DNA of 64,000 nucleotides, taken from positions 62,001 to 126,000 of the forward strand of contig JAFSPM010000001.1 of NCBI GenBank assembly GCA_017442855.1, given 5' to 3'. The translations under genes were made by a program, and so were the position numbers. Under the pieces are notes generated by a model. That model searched no databases and was not told the origin of the DNA. It worked only from the letters and a program-made list of their open reading frames with translations. Of the stretch, positions 17,952 to 23,696 are shown piece after piece. Origin of the DNA: Bacteroidaceae bacterium. GTDB taxonomy: Bacteria; Bacteroidota; Bacteroidia; Bacteroidales; Bacteroidaceae. Numbering within the stretch: position 1 is the first letter of the stretch; every line of letters starts with the position of its first letter.

Positions 17952-17973
17952 AACTTTTATATTCTATCGAATG

Positions 17974-17981
17974 CAAAAATA
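17974..17981 (-). promoter_or_regulatory. -7 promoter element of hipBST
   Basis: Minus-strand TATTTTTG, 22 nt upstream of the hipB ATG. Confidence 0.6.
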
Positions 17982-17994
17982 AACAATTCTTTTC

Positions 17995-18061
17995 AAATTA
18001 CATCATTTCTAATATAAAATTGATGTAATTTATTGAACTTATATGCGTTCTGATGTAATTT
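17995..18061. promoter_or_regulatory. Putative HipB operator: three 11-bp sites
   Basis: AAATTACATCA (17995-18005) and TGATGTAATTT (18021-18031) form a perfect inverted repeat with a 15-bp spacer. A third exact copy, TGATGTAATTT, lies at 18051-18061. The first site sits where the upstream (-33) promoter region of hipBST is expected, which suits autorepression. Confidence 0.65.
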
Positions 18062-18086
18062 AAAGCGTTGCTACGTCCTCGCAGGC

Positions 18087-18489
18087 AACGAGAACCGTTC
18101 TCATGGTAAGCGAGAGCCGTTCTCGTTCAGAAATTCTCGAGAAAATTTTGGGGTTTACTACTAGTAAGCAGTGGGTTTGCTAGTACTAAACCTTGACTTT
18201 GCTACTAGCAAAGCAGTACTCAGCTACTATCTGGGCAAAGGGGAGATTTCGGACACTTTTAGGTGATGAAAAACCAGGAGGAAGTAAGCGGGGTGTTTAC
18301 TAGTACTAAACGGGGGGTTTACTAGTAGTAAGCCGCCCTTTTACTAGTACTAAACCGCCTAGCATAAATAACAGGGTTGATCGTGGAAAAATAGAACATG
18401 TTGTTCGTTGACATAGCCTGAACTTTTTTCTCCCTAGTTAGGAAAAAATATTTTCCTAGTTAGGGAAAAAGTTTTTGCTAACGATGCAA
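18087..18489. repeat. Array of short palindromes phased at 22 bp (left array)
   Basis: Units, with centres 22 bp apart within blocks: GAGAACCGTTCTC (18090-18102) and CGAGAGCCGTTCTCG (18111-18125); TTCTCGAGAA (18134-18143); three 17-mers of the type GTTTACTAGTACTAAAC starting at 18153, 18175 and 18197, with a degenerate fourth (GCTACTA at 18223, in phase); three more starting at 18295, 18317 and 18339; CCTAGTTAGG at 18433 and 18455; TTGC...GCAA (18475-18489). The spacing is constant while the palindrome sequence changes. No ORF lies here and the period is not a multiple of three. Lengths and positions are read directly; function is unknown. Confidence 0.8.
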
Positions 18490-18547
18490 CAAATCTAAGG
18501 AAATATAGGACACAAAAAAGTCAGAAAAGAAGGTTTTTGCAAAAAAC

Positions 18548-18816
18548 TCTTCACTCTTCACTTTTATAGTATAATCTGCTGATTTATTGATACTTAAAGG
18601 AGTGAAGAGTCTTTTCAGCTCTTCACTAACTCTACACCACCCTACACATATATAGATATTTGGCGCTTATAAAAGGCGATTTGAAGGGCTAACAAAGGGA
18701 ATAAGATTTCAGCAAAAGTGAAGAGAGTGAAGAGTTGGTGAAGAGTTGAAGTCACTATTCACCATCATAACACACTATATAACAAAGCTTTATAACCAAA
18801 AAGTGAAGAGTGAAGA
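18548..18816. repeat. Cluster of nine GTGAAGA/TCTTCAC heptamers (iteron-like)
   Basis: Exact copies: TCTTCAC at 18548, 18555 and 18620; GTGAAGA at 18602, 18718, 18727, 18738, 18803 and 18810. The outer pairs are perfect tandem heptamers in opposite orientation, with an AT-rich stretch between. The cluster ends about 235 bp before the VapE-type gene. It could be an origin-like iteron set, a regulator-binding region, or simple-sequence expansion. Confidence 0.7.
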
Positions 18817-18923
18817 GTGAAATCAAAATTCATTTTATTATCGTATTAAGAAGTGCATTCTTTCAGAGGTTCCCAAAAGTCCGCTTTTTGGCGAAAATAT
18901 TTGGAGAAGAAGCGTTTTTTTAC

Positions 18924-18931
18924 TATCTTTG
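18924..18931 (+). promoter_or_regulatory. -7 promoter element of the VapE-type gene
   Basis: TATCTTTG, giving a leader of about 115 nt before the ATG at 19052. The leader itself shows no clear ORF or hairpin. Confidence 0.6.
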
Positions 18932-19051
18932 TGTTCGCTTTACAGAAAGGGAGGTATTTAGTCTGGTTTTGAATTAGTTTTTGGGATATTTCTGATTATT
19001 TTTCTTTTGACAAGCACAAACTTTTTTTAATCATCTTAATTCTATTTTTCT

Positions 19052-20236
19052 ATGAAAGAAATGAGAAAAATGCAGAATGCAGTGTTTCTGATAGAATGCT
19101 TTCTGCAAGAAAACTTTGAGTTCCGCCGTAATGCGCTCAGTGGCAAGGTGGAATTCAGGAAAGTCGCTGAGAACGACGAAACTGCTGGATGGAGAGTTTT
19201 GACTCCAGAGATGCTGAACTCCATTGTGAGAAAGGCCAAGCTGGAGGATATCGTTGATGGCTCTCCAAGGACAGACATCGAGGAGTTTATCTTCTCCGAC
19301 GCCACTCCTGTTTATGATCCTATCCAGAATTATCTGCTTGCGTTGCCGACATGGGACGGCAAGAACCATGTGGCCGAGTTGTTCAACCGTATTCCCGGTC
19401 TTACTTCCGAGCAACTGTCTTGGTGCAGTACGTGGCTTCGCTCAGCGGTGGCACACTGGTTAGGTCTTGATGCCGAGCATGGTAACGAATGCGTACCTGT
19501 GCTTATTGGCGCACAGGGATGTGGCAAGACTACCTTTGCGATGAGGCTTTTGCCTCCTGCTTTGCGAACCTACTATCTGGATCACATCAACTTCGGCAAC
19601 AAGTTTGATGCCGATATGGCGCTTACGCACAACCTGTTGGTAAACATCGACGAGTTTGCCAACATGAAGGGTAATCAGCAAGGCAAGTTGAAACAGACGC
19701 TCTCGAAGCAGAAAGTCAATGGTCGCCCTATCTTCGGAAAGAGTCAAGAAGACCGCAGACGCTACGCTTCGTTCCTGGCTACCACCAACGACGAGCATCC
19801 GTTGACGGACCCCACGGGAAGTCGTCGTTACATCTGCTTGCAAGTACCCAAAGGTAGGTTTATCGACAACACGCAGTCCGTTGACTACGAGCAACTTTAC
19901 GCTCAGCTGCTTTATGAAATCAGGGAGAAGCAAATTCCTTACTGGTTCACAAATTCAGAGGTGGAACGCATGCAAGAAGCCAACCAATCATTTTTGAAGG
20001 AATATAAGCTGGATGAGATGATAGGTAGTTGTTACAAAGTGCCTGAGGAGAACGAACCCTCGAAATGGTACATGTTGGGTCATGTTTTCGACAAGCTGAA
20101 AAGTCAATTCCCTACATTGGAAGACAACTCCTCAATGAGAATAAAGGTGGGCAAGGCATTGAAATGCATGGGATGCCCCTCTGAGCGAACCAACAGGGGT
20201 ATGAAGTATCAGCTAATCGAAAAGGAAGCTGCTTGA
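19052..20236 (+). CDS. VapE/VirE-family P-loop protein (helicase-like), orphan
   Basis: 394 residues. Walker A is GAQGCGKTTF (about 153-162) and Walker B is LLVNIDEFA. The C-terminal part (ALKCMGCPSERTNRGMKYQLIE) resembles the DUF3874 tail seen in Bacteroides VirE proteins. Such proteins occur in prophages, satellites and integrative elements as replication helicases, normally beside a primase/BT4734-type gene, which is absent here. The 1.1 kb upstream is non-coding repeat sequence instead. Start: ATG 19052, with a second ATG four codons later (19064). The gene ends 28 bp before the 27-bp repeat that can act as its terminator. Confidence 0.85.
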   Translation: MKEMRKMQNAVFLIECFLQENFEFRRNALSGKVEFRKVAENDETAGWRVLTPEMLNSIVRKAKLEDIVDGSPRTDIEEFIFSDATPVYDPIQNYLLALPTWDGKNHVAELFNRIPGLTSEQLSWCSTWLRSAVAHWLGLDAEHGNECVPVLIGAQGCGKTTFAMRLLPPALRTYYLDHINFGNKFDADMALTHNLLVNIDEFANMKGNQQGKLKQTLSKQKVNGRPIFGKSQEDRRRYASFLATTNDEHPLTDPTGSRRYICLQVPKGRFIDNTQSVDYEQLYAQLLYEIREKQIPYWFTNSEVERMQEANQSFLKEYKLDEMIGSCYKVPEENEPSKWYMLGHVFDKLKSQFPTLEDNSSMRIKVGKALKCMGCPSERTNRGMKYQLIEKEAA

Positions 20237-20564
20237 AAACAACAGCATCTTGACTTATTATCGCCACACTGTCTCAAAAAGATGGTGTGGCGATTTTTAC
20301 TGTTGTAAATATAACAAACAGTTTGATAAGATACTGATCATGCAATATAAGTATATATGACCGACCGTTGGCGTTCAACGTACTAATTAAGATCTGGTAC
20401 ACTATTGTATCACGGTACCTCAAGGATTATAAAAGCAAAGACCATCGCCCAAATCTGAGCGATGGTCTGCATGGTTTGGGGCTCGGAACAACCTCGAAAG
20501 GTCATAAAGGTTGTCATCCTTTCGGCGAATTCCCCTTTGACTTTGAAAAGAAGGGCAGCGTTTT
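20237..20564. other. Gene-free stretch with terminator and one further hairpin
   Basis: It contains the 27-bp repeat/terminator (20262-20292), a small inverted repeat CGTTG/CAACG (20366-20380), and a 10-bp stem AGACCATCGC/GCGATGGTCT (20439-20468) without a clear T-run. A 104-codon plus-strand ORF crosses it but shows no protein-like features. Confidence 0.5.
20262..20292 (+). terminator. VapE terminator containing the right copy of the 27-bp inverted repeat
   Basis: CGCCACAC/GTGTGGCG stem (8 bp) plus inner TCT/AGA-type pairing, followed by GATTTTTA. Positions 20265-20291 are the exact reverse complement of 16454-16480. Confidence 0.8.
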
Positions 20565-21206
20565 TCACGCCCACTTCTCTGGTTTTGTATATTTTTTATT
20601 ACCTAATTCAACGATATCTGGCATAATAGCGTTCTCGAATCTCTTCTTATTCTTCCGCAACAAGACAGGCTTACTGCTATGATGAAGCATATTATCTTTC
20701 AATTCATCGCTATACCTTGAAGGAGGGAAATAAACCTTTACCCTTTTCTTGGTATTCTGTTGTATAAACTCTAGCGGAGGCAACAGGTCACTATCAGCAC
20801 TCACTAACACTACTACGTCTGTGTTATCCGTTATACTATCAGCTAACATGCGAACAGATATATTTACGTCAGTCTTTTTCTCTTCGGGTCGAGGTATTGA
20901 ATACTGGCAATTTGGGCAAGTAATTTGTTTTTCAATATATTTTCCTCTGACTATTTCAAATTTATCTCCATTTAATAACTTGTTGGCATTTAAGAAAGCG
21001 CTTTGCCTTCTGCTTTTTTCAACATTTAGTGGTGATGCCGTGAAATACACAACCTTCTCAAGCTCCTGCCCCTCTCCTAAAAAACTGGAGAAAAGCTTGA
21101 CAAGATCAATCCAATAGAATTTTGCCCAATCTGGATCACTTTTTTTACTTGCTTTTAGGCCGTAATAAAAGTTAAATCCATCAACATAAAAAGTAACTTT
21201 ATCCAT
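20565..21206 (-). CDS. NYN-domain (LabA/DUF88-like, PIN-fold) putative RNase
   Basis: 213 residues. Acidic active-site positions typical of NYN proteins are visible: YVDGFNFYYGL at the N-terminus, EKKTDVNISVRMLADS in the middle, and VVLVSADSDLLP. A CPNC pair precedes the EKKTD motif. The expected activity is metal-dependent RNA cleavage; related proteins occur both in housekeeping RNA metabolism and in defence or island contexts, and nothing here decides between them. The promoter at 21283-21290 and a leader with an intrinsic terminator lie directly upstream, suggesting control by premature termination. Confidence 0.85.
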   Translation of the reverse strand: MDKVTFYVDGFNFYYGLKASKKSDPDWAKFYWIDLVKLFSSFLGEGQELEKVVYFTASPLNVEKSRRQSAFLNANKLLNGDKFEIVRGKYIEKQITCPNCQYSIPRPEEKKTDVNISVRMLADSITDNTDVVVLVSADSDLLPPLEFIQQNTKKRVKVYFPPSRYSDELKDNMLHHSSKPVLLRKNKKRFENAIMPDIVELGNKKYTKPEKWA

Positions 21207-21216
21207 ATAAATTCAT

Positions 21217-21278
21217 AAAAAAAGCCGCTCGAAAGCGGCCGAATCCTTGCAAGAAAGCAAGGCGATGCTTTATAAATC
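21217..21278 (-). ncRNA. Candidate small RNA or attenuator leader upstream of the NYN gene
   Basis: From the -7 element at 21283-21290 the predicted ~60-nt RNA carries two hairpins: CCTTGC/GCAAGG (21245-21262) and GCCGCT/AGCGGC (21224-21239). The second is followed by seven T residues (21223-21217), a complete intrinsic terminator 10 nt before the NYN start codon. It shares TTTGnACTG after the promoter and AAGGATTnGG before a TTTCG-containing hairpin with the unit at 5815-5893. Either it is an sRNA with occasional read-through or an attenuator for the NYN gene. Confidence 0.55.
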
Positions 21279-21282
21279 AGTG

Positions 21283-21290
21283 CAAAGATA
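21283..21290 (-). promoter_or_regulatory. -7 promoter element of the leader/NYN unit
   Basis: Minus-strand TATCTTTG. Confidence 0.6.
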
Positions 21291-21415
21291 GGTGTTTTAT
21301 TTTATATTCCAAATTAATTATGAGATTATTTTCAATTAGGCAAACAAAAATATCAAACATACTACTCACCTTATAGACAATCTTAAAAAAACCACTAAAA
21401 AGTATTGATTATTAG

Positions 21416-21580
21416 AATCAATGCTTTATATTTGCAGTTGAAGGGTGCAAATTTATAGGGAAGGCTACAGATCCAAAGAAGTTTAGACGGTTTAAACTTG
21501 AGAACGGCAATGTGGTTTGGGGAAAGAACTGGGATTTGATCTTCCCAAAAGAACAACTTTATAATGGTGCTATTTGCTAA
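21416..21580 (+). pseudogene. DUF2442-like C-terminal remnant
   Basis: An open frame of 54 codons bounded by stops (TAG 21413, TAA 21578) with no usable start codon. Its product contains FRRFKLENGNVVWGKNWDLI and PKEQLYNG, which match the end of DUF2442 proteins (...W-x-N-G-x-D-L-x-P-E-x-L-Y). The front half of the family is missing. A perfect -7 element (TATATTTG, 21427-21434) falls inside the frame, so the transcript that crosses it starts within the remnant. Confidence 0.5.
21427..21434 (+). promoter_or_regulatory. -7 promoter element ahead of the 36-residue gene
   Basis: TATATTTG; the predicted start near 21440 would give a ~158-nt leader to the small ORF at 21598. Confidence 0.5.
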
Positions 21581-21597
21581 AGAAAGGAGAGTAAATT

Positions 21598-21708
21598 ATG
21601 GGAGTTTATTTAGGATTTATATTTATAGGTGTTCCATGCATGTTATTCCTTATTTATTGCTTAACACCCAGTGGTAAGCGATGGCTTAGGGAGAATAACA
21701 TGTTATAA
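21598..21708 (+). CDS. Small single-span membrane protein (36 residues), unknown function
   Basis: The product begins MGVYLGFIFIGVPCMLFLIY and continues with a basic tail CLTPSGKRWLRENNML, so it is one transmembrane helix with a cytoplasmic positively charged end. It has an unusually good Shine-Dalgarno sequence (AAAGGAG, 21583-21589) and its own downstream terminator, both of which support real expression. I do not recognise a named family. It lies 17 bp after the DUF2442 remnant and may have been its operon partner. Confidence 0.55.
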   Translation: MGVYLGFIFIGVPCMLFLIYCLTPSGKRWLRENNML

Positions 21709-21735
21709 TAATACGTTTTGATACAATGAATTAAG

Positions 21736-21759
21736 CACCCCGACTATTTAGCCGGGGTG
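21736..21759 (+). terminator. Hairpin terminator after the small membrane protein
   Basis: CACCCCG (21736-21742) pairs with CGGGGTG (21753-21759), followed by TTGTTGTT. Confidence 0.7.
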
Positions 21760-21881
21760 TTGTTGTTAATACAAATCAGCGTTTTAGTTCCTCAAACTCA
21801 AAAGAAAAAAAACCAGCAAATGTTGGGTAAATAAAAATATAGGTGTATCTTAGCAGCGTTAATTCAATATTAACCAATATA

Positions 21882-22280
21882 ATGAAAAAGGTAATAGTTT
21901 TATTAGCACTGACGATGATGTCAGTAGTTGGTTACGCTCAGAGCGTTATCGGCAAGTGGGTAACTGAAGGTGGTGATTCTCAGATTGAGATTTACCAGAA
22001 TGGTGATAAGCTGGACGGCAAGATTGTCTGGCTGAAAAAAGGCGATGGACAGCTCGACACTCACAACCCAGACAAGAGCATGCAGAGCCGCAAGCTTGTA
22101 GGCACCAACATCTTGACAGGCCTCACCAAGAAAGGTGACAAGTGGGAAGGTGGCAAAATCTACAACCCCAAGAACGGCAAGACTTACAAGTGTTCTATCT
22201 GGCTTGAGGGTAACAATCTCAAGGTTCGCGGCTACGTAGCGATGTTCTATGAAACCCAGACCTGGACAAAAAGTGAATAG
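21882..22280 (+). CDS. DUF2147-family exported protein
   Basis: 132 residues from MKKVIVLL, with a signal peptide (cleavage after GYAQ, residue 20). The mature part begins with the family signature IGKWVTEGGDSQIEIYQNGD and continues LDGKIVWLKK; KGDKWEGGKIYNPKNGKTYKC and LKVRGYVAMFYETQTWTK complete the small lipocalin-like beta fold. The frame can be opened 13 codons earlier (21843), but that would bury the signal peptide. Secreted/periplasmic, function unknown. Monocistronic, with the hairpin at 22356 downstream. Confidence 0.88.
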   Translation: MKKVIVLLALTMMSVVGYAQSVIGKWVTEGGDSQIEIYQNGDKLDGKIVWLKKGDGQLDTHNPDKSMQSRKLVGTNILTGLTKKGDKWEGGKIYNPKNGKTYKCSIWLEGNNLKVRGYVAMFYETQTWTKSE

Positions 22281-22286
22281 AGATTT

Positions 22287-22350
22287 TATTATTTCTCTAT
22301 CACCATATCAAATTGGTCAAAGGGAACTTTGTTACGATAAGTAATCAAAT
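22287..22350 (-). pseudogene. 3'-end remnant of a calcineurin-like metallophosphoesterase
   Basis: Read on the minus strand this stretch encodes ...ITYRNKVPFDQFDMVIEK and a stop. The last 11 residues are identical to the end of the intact enzyme at 31240-32310 (APFDQFDMVIEK), and the DNA around the stop codons is also closely similar. No further homology is visible upstream: the similarity ends just before the hairpin at 22356. It is the tail of a second copy that was deleted or truncated. Confidence 0.65.
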
Positions 22351-22355
22351 ACTAC

Positions 22356-22383
22356 GCCACACCATCTTTGCAGATAGTGTGGC
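22356..22383 (+). terminator. Hairpin terminator related to the 27-bp repeats
   Basis: GCCACAC/GTGTGGC 7-bp stem with inner ATCT/AGAT and a T-run (ATTTTTTTC). It shares GCCACACCATCTTT with the left 27-bp repeat (16454). It can end the DUF2147 transcript. Confidence 0.75.
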
Positions 22384-22439
22384 ATTTTTTTCTTAGTAAT
22401 GCCTTCTACGGGTTGTCGGAGGCTTTGCTAACACCCGTC

Positions 22440-22721
22440 GCAGTATCTCCTATGGGGGTATGGCAGATACTGCGACGACCCATAGCAGATATTGCGGCCT
22501 GTGGTGGCAAGCTTTCCCCACTGTAATAGCAAACTTTAGCGCTACCCATAACAAGTTTTGGAAAAGTCCTTAGAAGATATTGCAACGAAACTTCCCCTGT
22601 TTTTAGTTATTGGCCCTATCATAGTAGATACTGAACTGGTCTTTAGCGGTCGCTACAATTATTTGTGCCGTTCGCTACAGTTATTCACGGCGGACGCTAT
22701 GATATTTTTTAGCGGCCGCTA
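22440..22721. repeat. Array of short palindromes phased at 22 bp (right array)
   Basis: Units and centres: GCAGATACTGC (22468), GCAGATATTGC (22490), GTGG...CCAC around AAGCTT (22512.5), TTTTGGAAAA (22560.5), TTGCAA (22582.5), AGTAGATACT (22627.5), then four units ending in CGCTA (22649.5, 22671.5, 22693.5, 22715.5), the first and last being palindromes TAGCGGTCGCTA and TAGCGGCCGCTA. TAGCGCTA at 22540.5 is off phase by a few bases. Same 22-bp spacing as the left array, different sequences. No ORF. Confidence 0.75.
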
Positions 22722-23003
22722 AAAAAATGGCAAGTCGGTACCTCGCCCCCTTCTTGCTAAGCATCTACACCCCGTCATATAGGGGGTCTCTCCCCTACAT
22801 CTACGTTATCAACCCATCTTTACATGCCACCTTCCCATTACATCTGCAAGGCTATTTTCCCTTTTTCTATGCTATAGCCTTCCTATAAGCCTCAACAAAA
22901 ATAACATCAAGATTATTTTGTTCTGTCTTTAACTTACACTATCTTAGCGAATAAAGGATGAAAAAGGGAAAGAGGTGCAAATAAACAGGCCGTTAGATTG
23001 TGG
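22722..23003. other. Gene-free stretch downstream of the response regulator
   Basis: Weaker dyads continue close to the 22-bp phase (GGTACC near 22739, TGCTAAGCA near 22759, ACCCC...GGGGT near 22778) and then fade. No gene, terminator or promoter is clear. Confidence 0.45.
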
Positions 23004-23696
23004 TTAATAGATAAGCTTGTAACCTATACCCCTGACATTGACAATGCGGATATGAGGATCTTTAGATAGTTTGTGTCGTAGTTTGGTAATGAAGACATGG
23101 AGGCTTTTGTTATTGAAAAAGCTATCATCACCCCAAAGTTCGAGAAGGATGTTTTGCGTATTCACTACTTGATTGCGATTCTCACAAAGGCGACGCAGAA
23201 TCTCACTCTCTCTGTGTGATAGCTCTGTTTCAATATCGGCTATCTGCAAACGTTGAAGGGTCGGGTTGAAGCGATATTGCCCTATTACCAACCACTCTTG
23301 TTGTATTGTATTTATTTCTGTCTGAGGCATTAGCCTACCAGCTAATGCTTTGATGCGAATCATCAGTTCTTGCATGCCAAAGGGTTTCTTCAAGTAATCG
23401 TTGGCACCTAGTTCAAAGCCTTGCACCACATCGTTGATGGCTGAACGAGCAGTGAGGAAAAGCACAGGAGTATGCCTATCGCTCTGACGAATCTGACGCA
23501 CCATTTCGAAGCCATCCATGCGAGGCATCATCACATCAGCCACCAATACATCAGGCTTTTGCTCGAAAAACATCCGCAAACCTGCCTCGCCATTCTTGGC
23601 TACTTGGACAACGAACCCTTGAGCTTCCAAGGTATCTTTGATAATCATTGCCAACGTTTGCTCGTCTTCTACAAATAAAACCTTTATCTCGTTCAT
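23004..23696 (-). CDS. OmpR-family response regulator (RprY-like)
   Basis: 230 residues. The receiver domain (1-120) has the acidic pair E10-D11, phospho-acceptor D54 in DVLVADVMMP, the conserved T/S in FLTARS, and K104 in KKPF. The C-terminal winged helix (about 135-230) carries LSHRESEILRRL and the recognition helix region NNKSLHVFITKLRHKLSKDP...VNVRGIGYKL. Its start overlaps the kinase stop by 4 bp, so the pair is co-translated. The divergent barrel gene at 25424 is a probable target. Confidence 0.93.
   Translation of the reverse strand: MNEIKVLFVEDEQTLAMIIKDTLEAQGFVVQVAKNGEAGLRMFFEQKPDVLVADVMMPRMDGFEMVRQIRQSDRHTPVLFLTARSAINDVVQGFELGANDYLKKPFGMQELMIRIKALAGRLMPQTEINTIQQEWLVIGQYRFNPTLQRLQIADIETELSHRESEILRRLCENRNQVVNTQNILLELWGDDSFFNNKSLHVFITKLRHKLSKDPHIRIVNVRGIGYKLIY

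Noticed and set aside
18087-18489. A CRISPR array, suggested by regular spacing
   Set aside because: There is no constant repeat with variable spacers; the unit is 22 bp, the palindrome itself varies, and no cas genes are present.
20439-20468. A terminator for the NYN gene
   Set aside because: The 10-bp stem is good, but neither side has a proper T-run and it lies about 100 bp beyond the stop, so it is left as an unassigned hairpin.
20368-20682. A 104-codon plus-strand ORF overlapping the end of the NYN gene
   Set aside because: It overlaps a hairpin and the coding end of the NYN gene, has no recognisable domain and reads as a shadow frame.
17952-23003. tRNA gene as an integration site for the island
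   Set aside because: No cloverleaf-like sequence or CCA-type 3' end could be found in the gene-free stretches.
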